DNA of 64,000 nucleotides from Lepisosteus oculatus (lineage: Eukaryota > Chordata > Actinopteri > Semionotiformes > Lepisosteidae). Position numbers and translations under genes: made by a program. The notes beneath the pieces were generated by a model. That model was given only the letters and a program-made list of their open reading frames with translations. It had not been told where the DNA came from and searched no databases. This document shows, piece by piece, positions 12,051 through 23,312 of this stretch. Numbering within the stretch: position 1 is the first letter of the stretch; every line of letters starts with the position of its first letter. The stretch is from NCBI RefSeq assembly GCF_040954835.1, contig NC_090698.1, positions 6,880,501 through 6,944,500 on the forward strand. Reading direction: 5' to 3'.

Positions 12051-12779
12051 AATAGATTATGCAAGTCAATAAAGACACTAAATACGTGCGAGGCAGCTCC
12101 AGTGCTAGAAGGGTTCAAGACTCACAGCTCATACAGGCATTTTGCAATCAGCAACTAATTAAGAATAAGATTGATGATTGCACATGTGATGGCACTGGTA
12201 CACGTCACCATAGTCGCAACATTACTATGCGACAGCGTGTCATCTTTTTTTGTTCGCATTTAAGTAGTCTGTCCTTTTTTTCAGACTACTCCAGGATCCT
12301 AGATCAGTCCATCCATTGGGTCGCTCACAGCTGCTTGGCCCTCTTCCTTTTCCTTGAGTCTATACTTGGACAGGACAGGTCTTCATCTCTCTGCTGTCTT
12401 TCCTCCCTAATCACCAGGCACTGGAGTGTTTCTATTCACTTTGGGACGCCCAGCAGTTCATGCTCTTCAGCTTTGCTCTGCATTCTGTCTTAGATCTGCA
12501 GGCATGGGAGAATTCAACTTTTAATGCCATGTCACCCATCTGTAAGGTTCGGTAAAGCTGTCGGTTTAAATCAAGCAGACACTGATGCTTAACTCTTAAT
12601 GCCCAGCTCTCAGTCTCTTCTAGTCACAGTTCGCCTTAACTTGTCTTCATCCTTAACACACAGTTCTCCATCTTCACATTAATATGTAGTACAACAATTC
12701 TGCCATCTCTTTCTGCAGTGAGCACTAGATCTTCATCAACAACCACTAGAGTTCCCCAGCCACTCATCACTAACTCTTC
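12051..12779 (+). other. Intergenic, nothing recognised
   Basis: The interval is anonymous AT-rich sequence between radx and kctd11. An AATAAA occurs at 12068-12073. The longest open frame (12059-12493) shows no recognisable domain. Confidence 0.4.
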
Positions 12780-13008
12780 CAGCTGATCCAGACACGGTCT
12801 GGGTCTGATTGTCACACAGAGCCCATTCTGACCAACCCCTCGCCCTCATGTGGGATTTCATGCCAGCCAGTTCCTGGCCACTTTAGCCAATGCAGAATCA
12901 CAAGGGAGGAACCAACGTGAACACGGGGAAAACATACAAACTCCACACAGACAGCACTCCAGGAATTGAACCCAGGGCCTCGGCACTGTGCTACCATGCC
13001 GCCCTCGA
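12780..13008 (-). repeat. tRNA-like SINE, reverse orientation
   Basis: Read on the minus strand it opens gggcggcatggtagcacagt, then a B-box-like gggttcaattcctgg, then gtctgtgtggagtttgtatg and ttttccccgtgttcacg. This matches a widespread fish tRNA-headed repeat. The plus-strand copy at 4985-5215 represents its 3' half. Confidence 0.65.
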
Positions 13009-14712
13009 ATGGAGTAATCCATCTGAATTAACCAGAGCAGCTGTGTCTTGACAGATGTACCATGACAGCTTTTTGTCCAAATACTGTCATTAGTTCATTA
13101 AAATAATACAGAAAGACTGCAGCTTTCCTCTCATTTCAAGCCATATGAGCACAACTCAGATCTTTGATGGCCAGAATCCAGTAGATTTTTTTAGGATCAC
13201 TTTTAAAATCAAGAGATTTTGATGTGTTAATTTGGTCCAGTTAAGCTAACGATTAAGAGCAGAGGGGGAAATGAAAAGCTGCAGAGGCTGTGGCCCTGCC
13301 GGACTGGAGCTGTGCACTGATCCGACAGCCGGGTCTTGTGACTCTGACGCAGGGCTGTTAAACTGCCAGAGAAGACAAAGAGCTGAGCGCTGCTGCTCCC
13401 AGCCGGAATAACAACGAGCCTTTCAGGCAGCGAGAGCCGAGCGGAGCAGCCAGCTGCCTGGGAATGCCCTGTGTGTGCATCTCACAATGGTACCAGGCGC
13501 AGTGCGCGGGGTTCTGCTTAGTCACTTCCTCGCAGCACAGAAGACCTGCACACGGGCTGAGTTGCTTCTTATGGAAAAAAAAATCCAGTCTGTAATCACT
13601 ACTGCCCCACTTTAAATTGCATTTATTAATGTTAGAAGGAATATGTTTAATAAGCAGCATGGAGTGCGGTTGTAAACATTCAAGAAAACCAAAGTTTTTG
13701 ACCCTCTTAACCCAAAAAAAAAACCTCAGAGTTGTCAAAAGACTGAACAAAGGCACAGGTGTGATTTCCTGTGGTGCAAATGACGTTACTCCACCTGTTC
13801 CAGAGAGGACCCGGCAGCCTCCTGTGGCACGGCACTTAAAATCCACTCCAGGTTTTCTTGTACCTGGAACAGAACCGGTCTCGGCGAGGCGAAGTCAGCT
13901 CCCATGGCTTCTCCAGAAGAGCATGTCAGAGGCTGGAGCAGAGACTTCGCATTGGACAAGAGGCACTTGCTGAGAACTATGTAAACATGCAGGAGCCCCT
14001 GCTCCCCAGCAGGGGGTGCCATTCCTCCAGCCATCAGCACCCCCCACCAGATCCGCCTCCACTTTCCCCCGAAAATCACTCAGAAATCGTTAAAGGTTGG
14101 TCTGCCTTGACAAATGCATGCCACCGCAAGCCGAGCTTGACCCGGAGTGCTTGGGCTGCAACAAGCTCCCCGTAAACTCTACCGTCGGTCGCGAGAAGAG
14201 CGAGCACCTTGTGCATTAAAGTTCAAGTAAGTTAGAGCAGCTAAAGTGCCATTAAGACTGGGAGGTAAGGTCGTCACGCTCACAGTCTGAACAGAAGACT
14301 CACCTTCGGCCGTGCTGATGGGGGAACGTTGAGGCCTGGGGCAAAAAAGCCAGGTCACAGGCCCTCGTTCTGCCCCACATACGAGCCAACACAAGCCCCC
14401 ACCCCACCCTCACCCCAGCACCCTCCCCTCACCGAGAGAGAGAGGGGCATCAAAACCATGCCGTCGCCCAACGTTGCTTCTGCATTCAAACGTTACCGCG
14501 TTACAGATGAGGGACGGAGTCCGTACGGGTACGCGCCTTAGTGCAGCACGGTCTTTCCCTGACTCCCTCCGCGCAGTTAAAGCTACAGGGTGAGTTTTTC
14601 CCACAGTGAGTTCCGCAGTGTTAGTCGTTAATAACCCCAGCGCAGCAGAACGCAGCTGAGGGGGAGGTGGGGCCGCGAGAGGGCTGGAAACTCTTCGCCA
14701 GCTGCCGGCTCC
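13009..14712 (-). other. Probable kctd11 3' UTR and flank
   Basis: No coding gene is recognised. On the minus strand a candidate AATAAA lies at 13622-13627, about 1.1 kb past the kctd11 stop codon, so much of 13620-14712 may be its 3' untranslated region. This is inference only. Confidence 0.35.
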
Positions 14713-15543
14713 TCAGTACCTGACGAACCGCAGCGACCTGCAGTTGAGGATGTCGGCGGGGTCGGGGAAGACCGAGTCCACCCGGAAGCCCTCGGCCAGC
14801 GCCAGCTTCAGCACCTCCTCCATGAAGGCCCGGGTGTCGGGCACGGGCAGGCTGCCGCGGGGGGGCGGGGCGGCGGCGGCCAGCTCGCGGAAGCGGTGCT
14901 TCTCGTACTGCTCGGGGGGCAGCTGCTCGGGCCGGGGGGTCCACTCCAGCCGCAGGTAGTTGGGGCGGCCCTCGTCGGGCTGGGGGGCCAGGGGGCCCTC
15001 GCGGGCGCGGAGGTAGGAGAAGCGCCGGCAGAGGAGCTGGACGAAGGCGCAGGAGGTGCAGAAGACGTTGGCGGTGTGGACCCGCACGGCGACGGTGCAC
15101 AGCTCGTAGTTCTCGGGGGCCCGCTTGAGGTTGAAGTGCAGCATGCGCAGCTGGCTGTCCACGTCGGCGCTCAGCACGGCGCTGCGGCCGGCCGGCCCGC
15201 CCTCGCCCGCCTCCCGCCGCCCGATCTCCTCCAGCAGCGGCCGGATCTGGTAGAAGTCGGCCTCGCGCTTCAGCAGGGACATCTCCTTGAAGTCGTCGGG
15301 CAGGTCCAGGCTGCTGGAGCGCAGGTAGTTGAGGATGTAGCGGAAGACCTTGCCGTCCCGGTCGATGAAGAAGTTGCCCCTCCGGTCCCGGAGCAGGGGC
15401 AGCTGGCCCTTGAACATGGCGCCCAGCATGGAGTCCTGGCAGCGGGTCAGCGTGTCCAGCGTGGTGGTGTAGACCTCGCCGCCCACGTTCAGAGACACGG
15501 GGTCCTGCAGGGCGTTGCTGTCCGGGTTATTTAAATTCAGCAT
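14713..15543 (-). CDS. kctd11: KCTD11, BTB/POZ adaptor of cullin-3 ligase
   Basis: KCTD11 is a BTB adaptor for CUL3 that, with HDAC1 as target, dampens Hedgehog signalling (family knowledge). The gene is one uninterrupted exon of 276 codons. The BTB domain spans about residues 15-115 (PVSLNVGGEVYTTTLDTL, then SMLGAMFKG, FIDRDGKVFRYILNYLR, KREADFYQIRPLL). The C-terminal domain ends RVDSVFPDPADILNCRSLRF-VRY, which nearly equals the end of remembered human KCTD11 and separates it from KCTD6 and KCTD21. I chose the ATG at 15543 (MLNLNNPDSN): it has A at -3 and sits 15 residues ahead of the BTB start. The frame stays open upstream to an ATG at 15876, but that part is low-complexity and looks like 5' UTR. 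A 3' UTR on the minus strand probably follows. Confidence 0.92.
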   Translation of the reverse strand: MLNLNNPDSNALQDPVSLNVGGEVYTTTLDTLTRCQDSMLGAMFKGQLPLLRDRRGNFFIDRDGKVFRYILNYLRSSSLDLPDDFKEMSLLKREADFYQIRPLLEEIGRREAGEGGPAGRSAVLSADVDSQLRMLHFNLKRAPENYELCTVAVRVHTANVFCTSCAFVQLLCRRFSYLRAREGPLAPQPDEGRPNYLRLEWTPRPEQLPPEQYEKHRFRELAAAAPPPRGSLPVPDTRAFMEEVLKLALAEGFRVDSVFPDPADILNCRSLRFVRY

Positions 15544-15879
15544 CCTGCCGCTGCCGGGATCCTCTCCCCCTCTCTTCCTTAACGCCTGAAAGCAGTCACC
15601 AGAAGCGAGGATGTGGGCCACCTTCACAAAAACCAGGGCGGGTTCACAACACGGAGCACCCTCCTCTCCCGCTTTCCGCTGTTTATTTTTTGTTCTTGTT
15701 CTTCTTCTTCTTCTTTGCCGGTCAGCTGATACTGGCGTTGCGTAACGCCGAGATCGGGTTTCGTCAGGATCAGGCTGCCGGCAGAGCCAGCAACAGCTAA
15801 ATGAATGAGCTCGGGAACCGACTTGATGGTGATTTGTTGTTCTTGTTGTTCTTGTTGTTGTCGCTCGAAACAACAAGAG

Positions 15880-16210
15880 AGAGAAAAAAAAAACGGCGCG
15901 TCCAGATTAGACCCGCAGGATTGGAGCCGCCGCCGCCGTCGTCGTCGTCCTCTTTCTCGTTCTGTTTGTTTACTGCTGCATATTTCGGGCTGTCGCTGAG
16001 AGAGCCGAAAGGGGAGGGGGGGATTTAAACGGTTTCCCTGCTGCTCGCCCGGGGCTCCAGTTTCGGGGGAGAGACTCGGCGCTGCGCCTCCGTTCCGCCT
16101 TTTAAAGCGGCAGCCGGGCCGGACGGGCCGCGGCGGGGGCAGCGTGCGCGAGCCTGGCGCTGCGCGTCCCGCGTGCCGGTGCTCGACTCGCCGTCTGCCA
16201 GCACGATGGC
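15880..16210 (-). promoter_or_regulatory. kctd11: CpG-rich region upstream of kctd11
   Basis: The stretch is strongly GC- and CpG-rich upstream (on the minus strand) of the kctd11 coding exon, for example gggccggacgggccgcggcg near 16117. It is a likely CpG-island promoter and 5' UTR. No TATA box is convincing, and the start site is not defined. Confidence 0.5.
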
Positions 16211-17345
16211 AAAAAGCCCCTTCTTACAATCCGACAGCCTGAACAAGCGTGGAGTTTCCAGTTTGATCCTGGACCGCTGCGTGCATCCTCACCTGATATT
16301 AACCATTTCCATTTTTTGAACAGCTGTTTCCTGACACATTGATTCCCCTTATCAGGCATTTACCAAAGAGCTATTATGGCTTGTTTATCACAGATTTCCA
16401 CTTGTATGTTTAATTTCTGTGCGCTCAATAGTATTTTCTGTATGCGTTACTATAGTTAAGGGTTTTCATACTGTAGGTCCGTGAAATTATGTTAAGAACT
16501 AGTTTCTCCTGTCCTGTTTGTGCGCTGTTAATGTTTTACAGCGCGTTGAGTGAGTTGAACATAAATCTTTAGCAAAGATATCAAGTTAATTAAAACTGGC
16601 TGTGTCCTTCACCAAAGAAAAACCTTTAAAGAACACACAAATAATTGTTTCCAAATGGTTATGACAGAGTACCCATGCACACTCAGAAGAGTCTGTGTTG
16701 GAAGTTGCAAAAAACCGAGCCAGTCTTGTCCTCGGACGTCCAGCCCTCTTTATTTCCTGATTATCTGAACCTGGCCATGAGGGGAGAGGGAACCGGGCGA
16801 CTTTGGAATTAGCAGAACCTCTCCAGCCATGGGCACACAGGGCAAAGGTGGGCAGCAGATCTCCCATCTTCGTCTCGGCACGTGTTCGCCCCTGGAAACG
16901 CACACCCCAGCCTCCTCCGGTGCGGACACACTGACAGCGCTTTTCCAGACAGCGTGAGAGAGTGGGAGAGACTGGCACCTTCATCCAACGCAACCGACAG
17001 AGGTTACACTGCCCCTTTTTCGACTCACACTTTGGGGTACCCATTTACACAGCTGGGCAAAACACCTTCCTGAGGGGTACAGCCGTAGAGCCCCCACGTG
17101 TGAGCTGAACCCCCCACCCCCACCCCTGGAACCTCAAACCCTCAAGAGAAGCTCCAGCTGTTTTGTTGAAACTCTTAATCAAATATTATTATTATTATTA
17201 TTATTATTTTTACATGGTTTATCATCACAGGCACACAAAATTCACAGCCGCCGCCTTCCGACGACGTGTCGTCAGAGCAGACAGGCAGAGGGCTCTGGCG
17301 CGTTCCCCTTTATCTCCTGACCCAAGGGGGGCGCCAGGGTGACGG
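16211..17345 (-). other. Spacer between kctd11 and the lectin gene
   Basis: The part nearest the lectin stop codon is probably lectin 3' UTR. A minus-strand AATAAA at 16750-16755 is a candidate polyadenylation signal. An ATT microsatellite lies at 17186-17207. Nothing else is recognised. Confidence 0.4.
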
Positions 17346-20300
17346 CTACCCCGCGCGGGCCTCGCAGACGAAGTAGTAGGAGCGCGAGCAGTGGTCGTCG
17401 TTCAGGAGCCCGTCCCGGTGCAGGTGGGCGCAGTCCTCGCCGCCGCCCAGGCCGTGGTCCGTCCAGTCGTCGGGCTGGCCCGGCCTCCACTTCCTGCGGG
17501 GACAGGAGAAGAGCGCGGCGCCCGGGGGGAGTGAGTGTGCGGCGTCGCCATGCCGACGGGTTGGCCTGTTTCCTGTTGCAGGAAGCAGAGGGGGAACCGA
17601 CTCCCCCACCACACTTCACCACCTCAGATTCAGAGAGGTCAGCCACTCCACCGGCTCTATCACCCTGCAGCTCACCGCTGGCAGCCCACTGGAGCTCAGC
17701 AGGTGTGAGCCTGGGCAGTACCTGGATGGGAGACCTCCTGGGAAACACTAAGCTTGCTGCTGGAAGAGGTGTTAGTGGGGCCAGCAGGGGGCGCTCACCC
17801 TGTGGTCTGTGTGGGTCCTAATGCCCCAGTACAGTATAGTCCTGACTCTCTGTGGTCATTAAATCTCCCAGGGTGTTTCCCCAGTGTCCTGGCAAATGTC
17901 CCCCTGGCCTTTACCAATCATGGCCCCCTACTAATCCCCATCTATGAACTGGCTTCATCACTGTTTTTCTCCCCACTGAGAGCTGGTGTGTGTGGTGGGC
18001 ATACTGGTGCATTATGGTTGCATCATCCAGGTGGGGCTGCACACTGGTGGTGGAGGGGATCCCATTTACTGCTTTGAGTGTCCAGAAGAGTGCTATATAC
18101 AGTAAATGTAATGAATTGTTATTAATGATTATTATCCTTCTCCCTGAACACCAGCAGCGGGCCCTGCGTGGGTCACCAGGCTCACTGAGGAGCATGACTC
18201 TGTCTTGAGGCCACCCAACTTCAGCTGTGTGCGAGCAGCGCAGGGCAGAGCCCTAGCATCATTCCAGAGGTTACAGACCACTTTACTTGTGGTTCTTGTG
18301 GCGTGTGAGGGCTTCTCCTCCCCACTGAGCTACACTGTAAGGAACTGAACGTAGCGAGAGGGGGGCGAAGGTGAACGAACAGGGGGAGGGTGCTCACCTG
18401 CGGTCCAGGACATAGGGTGTCCCATCCACCCACTCCCACTTGCCTGTCCTCTCATCCGTGAGACCGATCCAGTAAAATCTGGGCATGGTTTTTCCAGCAA
18501 CAAACCTCTGAGACACCACGAGGAACAGAGAGAGGCGTAAGGATGCCATAAGAAAAAACACCATCATAGCACGACTCAATCACAAACCCTGATAGACAGA
18601 GACACAGCGACACACACTGAATGATACCAGTGACACCGGCAGGCACAGAGGTATATGGACACTGAGCTAAGGAAATTGTATTGTAATAGTATAAAGATCA
18701 ACAGCTTAGCAAAAAGCTAAAGGGGAACTGCAATGCTATTTTTATATTTCGGGGTTAGTAAGAATCAGCATTGATCCGTGCGTTTCAAACCGCAATAAAG
18801 TAAAATGGACACAGTAACATGTAAAACCTCCAATTTACATTCGTATTCTGTGATTCAGAAGGAGGCAACAACAGATTCTGTGACTTATTGCGGCCCTTTA
18901 ACATTGTAAACAAGCAGGTTTGTGAAATCTCTTTTAATCGAATAGAAATATTGCTCTCGGCTTGGGAGATATTTTTGCCAACAAATACAACTTACTTGTT
19001 AACTTGCAACGAACTGCTGCACAACCTGTGTTTATTTGCTCATACTGTACAGCGTGGCACATCGGTCATGACAGGGACTAGCGAGCAGGAAGGGCTGCTT
19101 CACACGTTCCAGTTCGTGGGAACTGGACTGAACTCGTGGGGTGTTGGTGACAACACGGCGACCATACAGTACTATCACAAAGTTCACAATTTTGTGCTCA
19201 ATTTGACATTTGCACATTTTTTCTATACCATCAATTCATTTCTCTTGTTACTAAGGGTTTAATAACCGGTCTGAGAAATTGGGAATGCAGCTCCCCTCTA
19301 ATACTGTATGAGCATGTCCTCCAACCTGGGGTCAGCGAGCTCTGTGTGACTCACCCACTCCTGCTCGCTGTTGAGGATGACCAGTGAGGAGGACTTGCTG
19401 GAGCAGTAATCCTTGGCCGCATCCCAGGACAGGCCCTCGGTGGAGATGTAGTAGCAGCTGTCTGAGAAGTACACCCAGCCGTCTGGACAGCAGCTTGCCG
19501 TGGTCACTGCAGAAAAACGGCAGGGGAGGGGCAGTGGTCAGGGCAGAGCCCCGCGGGTCCCGGCTCGGTGCCACGGCCAGGCGCAGTGAAGTCAGGGTGA
19601 GTCTGGGGTCACACAGGCGTTGCGTCTGAAGCATTTCAAAACCCCCCAAGGCGGGGACAGGGTCTCCCTGCCGGCCTTCGGAATAAACAGTGACGCACAA
19701 ACTAAAGGACACGTGGAAACTACTACGAAGTGCGATTCAAACCGAGAACAGTAACGGGGGGCACTTATTTTGCTCAAAGGGCTGTGGGGGTCTTGAAGAA
19801 GCCGCCCAGCCATGCTGGAGAAGCCGACACCCTGCATTCGTTCAAGAAAGAACTGGAGGACCTACTCAGATGAAATAGCTACCAACTGCAAAACAGGCCA
19901 GAACAGTCGAATTGGCTCTTCCCCTTTCTTACACTCACACCCCATTTATGTACTGAATGAGCCGAGCTTTAAAGCATGGGTGAAACCCGAGAAATCTGTA
20001 TCCCCCGTCCTAGGGCAGACTGGGGGGCATGTCTGTGAAGGCTCAGCCTGTGTTTTGCTCTCTGACAGCTTGTGAAGATAACCGGCTATCTCTGGGTAAA
20101 TTATTGGGTAATTAACCCATCCATTATCAGAAAGTCGCTTATTCTGGGCAGGAGTCACAGCAAGTTGCAGCCTGCCATTCAAATACAGGGTTTGGGGCTG
20201 AACTACCCTGATGTCAAGGAGAACATGCAAGCTCCACACAGAAGAGATCGAGGGCTAGAATTGAGCCCAGGACCCAGAGCGTAAACTGACACTCCACTGT

Positions 20301-22703
20301 GCCACCCTTTGGTAATTAATAAGTTAAAGAGCATGACGGAAACGATAATACACGGCTGCCATGTTAACTGGAGCAGCCATGCCAGTGATAGTGTATGTGT
20401 GGAGCAGTATTCAGTCCAAGCGCAGTGTGCAGTAGCCTTGTGCCCCATGCGGGGCCTGATGCCAGTGTTCAGGAAATGGGAAGACATGTATAGCTCAGGT
20501 GGTGAAGAGCGCTCTGATGTCAAGACCGGAGGAGCACGTCTCCAACATGCAGGGCTCTGCCCTTAGCCTCACGCTCTACACATCTTAGTGACTTACTGTT
20601 CTTCTTCATTTTATCCAGAATGCAGTTCACCTGGAAGACCATCGACTTCAGCGTGTCCAGTTCGTTCACAGCCGTCACCGCTCTGCCCACTGGAACGACA
20701 GCGCAGCTGTGAAGACCTCGGCCCTGACGTATACCCCTCCCGTCCTGGACCTGCAGAGCTCAGGATCTCCTGCTCCCCCTGTTGTTCCAGCTCTCACCTA
20801 CTTAATCAAGCTGACCCATCTTAATTAGTGCTGGGGTTAGCCAGCGTTTTAAGATGCCTAGCAAGGATGATCCATCATGAGGACCAGGGATCCAGGCTGT
20901 CTGTGAGACCCTCTAGAGGAGCCAGAGTAACGCACCAAGAGTACTAGTGCCTGTCAGTGTGAAATAAATCAATATATAGCACAAACTCTTCCAATGTACA
21001 GTCTGTCTCAGCCTAATCTTGACCTGATGGCCGACTATCACGGGATCGTGGATCAAGACATACCAAGGCTCAGCTGGGATTCTGTGGTCAGTGTGGACAC
21101 CTTCAGCTTATTGATCTCCCCTTGAATCTCCTGGTCTGGAGGAGCACATACACAACATTTGGTTGATTAATAACAGATTAAATACTTATTACTTACAGTA
21201 GTTATCCAGCTATGTATCTGTTTGTCTCTCAGTGTAGGAATACTACAGGACCATCACTGGATGTACTGTACTGCAGCACTATCGGCAAATTTAATTTGAA
21301 TTCTTTCTTTTTCAAGACCCCTGTGCACATAGTGCCTGCAATTACAGCTCAATACACAATGTCAGATTGCTCAATGTGTCCTTAAATTGAAGTTCTGCCT
21401 TCTTCCTACCCAGAGTTGGGTCAGGGCAAGCTCACTGCCAAACCATTGCCAGCTCAGGGCCGGACCTCTGCCACGCCCACTCTTCATAACGGAGGCTGGC
21501 GCACCTGTGGCTCTCCCAGCCTGCAGCTCCGCCTTGACAGAAGAGCTGAAGTTGACCACGCTGCCCTCCAGAGCAATGATCCTCCTGCTCATTTTGGCAT
21601 CTGCAAAACACAAATCCCGCAGGAAAAGATGCCATTTCTAAGATGGAAAGATATCATCTTTATCCAAGTAGTTATGCCTTACCTGAGCCTAAGATCTATT
21701 TTTGAGGTTGTGGAGTTTTACTTTTAGTGCCTTACATATTTCTGTAAAAATAGCTCCGAACACTAAGCTCCAACCACTAAACTCTGCAACCCTGCTTCAC
21801 AAATCCACTCCACAACCTCTACCCTAAACCAGACTTACTCCTGAATCCCTGCATTGCTTCGGTTCTTAACCTAACAGTCACACTAGTCCTAATGCTAACC
21901 CTCCCCCCAGTACTGACCATGAACCCTGCCCTAATTGTGATCCTACACATGACTCAAGCTGTTCTCCCGCCCAGCACACTGTATCCTGGTAAATGTGGAT
22001 AGACTGCAGGAGCTGCAGAGCCAGAAGGCTTGTGTTGCTGTACTCACTGCTGACAGACACGGCGATGATGATGGCCAGTAAGACGGTGGCACTCAGGGCC
22101 AGGAGGCCCCAGAGCGCCCAGGAGGTCCTGGCGGCTAACCTGGAATGTTGCACCACCCGAGCCCCCATCTCTGCAACACAGACAAAGAGCCCCAGCTGAT
22201 CCAGCACAGGTGGAGGCTGAGCCTTAAACTGTCACGCTCTGACCCTCCGGATTGTGAGGGTCTCAGGCTCTCACCCTTGACATGCTGACCTGCTACACAC
22301 TGACCCTTCATGCACACACCCACACGGTGACCTCAGAACAACTGAGCTTCACACACACCCATATAATATATCCCTCATACTCTGAGCCCCCCACACAGTG
22401 ACCCCTGAAACACCAACCTCCACACACACCCCCACAAAATATCACCCTCACAGTCTGAACCCCCACACAGTGACCCCTGAAACCCAGACCTCCACACGCA
22501 CACCCACAAAATATCACCCTCACACTCCGAACGCCCACACAGTGACCCCTGAAACACTGACCTTCACACACACACCCACAAAATGTCACCCTCACACACC
22601 AGCTCCTCCACCACCCCACCCCGTTCCTCAAACCTTTCCTCCAGAAGGCGTTCTCTTCCTGGGTGTCCACAGCCTGGAAGTCGTCCTGATATTCGTCAGC
22701 CAT
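17346..22703 (-). CDS. Hepatic lectin-like type II C-type lectin (ASGR1/CLEC10A group)
   Basis: This is a probable endocytic galactose/GalNAc receptor at the cell surface. Minus-strand exons are 22703-22634, 22170-22048, 21600-21505, 21135-21064, 20689-20597, 19506-19355, 18507-18398 and 17493-17346, giving 287 residues in frame (human ASGR1 has 291). The tail is MADEYQDDF; its Tyr5 aligns with the ASGR1 endocytosis tyrosine. The membrane segment is about 41-63 ([20 protein letters not shown]). The neck, about 64-151, is a predicted coiled coil with the sequon NFS. The C-type lectin domain runs from about 152: CCPDGW, WIG (215-217), WEWVDGT, QPD (245-247), Trp249, the Gly-rich loop GLGGG (253-257), ND (270-271), and a final C-E. 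QPD plus Trp plus the Gly loop is the galactose-binding set. The exact paralogue (ASGR1, ASGR2 or CLEC10A) cannot be fixed by eye. Confidence 0.9.
17659..18132 (+). repeat. 5S-rRNA-headed SINE in lectin intron 7
   Basis: The head contains ggagctcagcaggtgtgagc and cagtacctggatgggagacc. The body contains cagggggcgctcaccctgtg, and it ends gtaatgaattgttatt. It lies antisense to the lectin gene and is somewhat shorter than the full copies because of internal losses. Confidence 0.85.
19786..19905 (+). repeat. CR1-like LINE 3' fragment
   Basis: The phrase 'ttcaagaaagaactggagga ... tgaaatagctaccaactgca' resembles the 3' terminal region of CR1/L3-like LINEs, which in many fish reads 'caagaaacagctggatgaga'. 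A better-kept piece occurs at 60000-60125. This copy is antisense in the intron between lectin exons 5 and 6. Confidence 0.45.
20215..20305 (-). repeat. tRNA-like SINE fragment
   Basis: 'gaacatgcaagctccacaca', then 'attgagcccaggaccc' and 'actgtgccaccc', matches the reversed head of the SINE at 12780-13008. It is a short fragment. Confidence 0.55.
22315..22610 (+). repeat. 72-bp minisatellite in lectin intron 1
   Basis: There are about four imperfect copies of a 72-bp unit. The landmark acacagtgacccctgaaac recurs at 22393, 22465 and 22537, exactly 72 bases apart. The unit length is a multiple of three, so a long meaningless open frame runs through the array on the minus strand. Confidence 0.8.
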
Positions 22704-22728
22704 GGAGGCTCAGCTCCAGATCCGTTCC

Positions 22729-22801
22729 CTGGAAAACACCTAGAGAGGACAGCAGCTCTTCAAAGAGCAGTCTGCTTTGGGTGAGCTCAAGTGAGACTCA
22801 C
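22729..22801 (-). other. Candidate 73-bp intron in the lectin 5' UTR
   Basis: On the minus strand a good donor (ctacg|gtgagtctc) is followed 73 bases later by a pyrimidine-containing acceptor (gttttccag|ggaacgg), 25 bases before the start codon. If real, a short untranslated exon would end at 22802, next to the LTR at 22822. This is signal-based only. Confidence 0.3.
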
Positions 22802-22821
22802 CGTAGACCCTGTTAAAGTAC

Positions 22822-23308
22822 TGCAGGAACAAAATATGTACAAGACTTGTGTGTTCTAACGTTGGTTTTATGCCCAGAACATAAAGAGGAACCTGTGCCT
22901 GTCAATAAGCCAAAAGATATGATCTAATTTATACAGTAAGATGCTTATTCTGCATGTTCATTATAAATGTATCCAGGGAAATTCTGCTTATTTGTACATT
23001 TGAGCAGTTTGTCATGTATTACTAGGTAAGCTCACGGAGACAAAGTTATATGGGTGGTGCGCTAAACAGTTTTCTTCACTAATCTTCACATGAACTTATG
23101 TGACGTATATCCATATATAGACATACTTCTGTATTACTAACTATAAGGGGCAGTGTCACTTTAGGTTGTTTGTTCTTGGGTATAAAAGACCATCTTTAGT
23201 TACTTATTTTCGAGTCCAGTTCCTAAAAGCCAGTCTCCCATATGCATATGTAATAAAGAGACTTCTCCGACACAGACACCTGGACTCCTTCATTTGTATG
23301 ACACAACA
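22822..23308 (+). mobile_element. Probable solo LTR of an LTR retroelement
   Basis: The block begins TG and ends CA, and is flanked by a 4-bp direct repeat gtac (22818-22821 and 23309-23312). Inside, a TATA-type tataaaag at 23181 is followed about 70 bases later by AATAAA (23252-23257), the usual LTR order. No internal retroelement sequence lies on either side, so it would be a lone LTR. The family is not identified and the exact 5' end is uncertain. Confidence 0.5.
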
Positions 23309-23312
23309 GTAC

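Noticed and set aside
14896-15534. 212-codon frame antisense to kctd11
   Set aside because: It is a GC-rich shadow of the kctd11 exon with no domain.
14713-15876. 387-residue reading of kctd11 starting at 15876
   Set aside because: The added 111 residues are low-complexity (RATTTRTTRTTN, RRRRRTRTKN), unlike any KCTD N-terminus. The ATG at 15543 fits the family.
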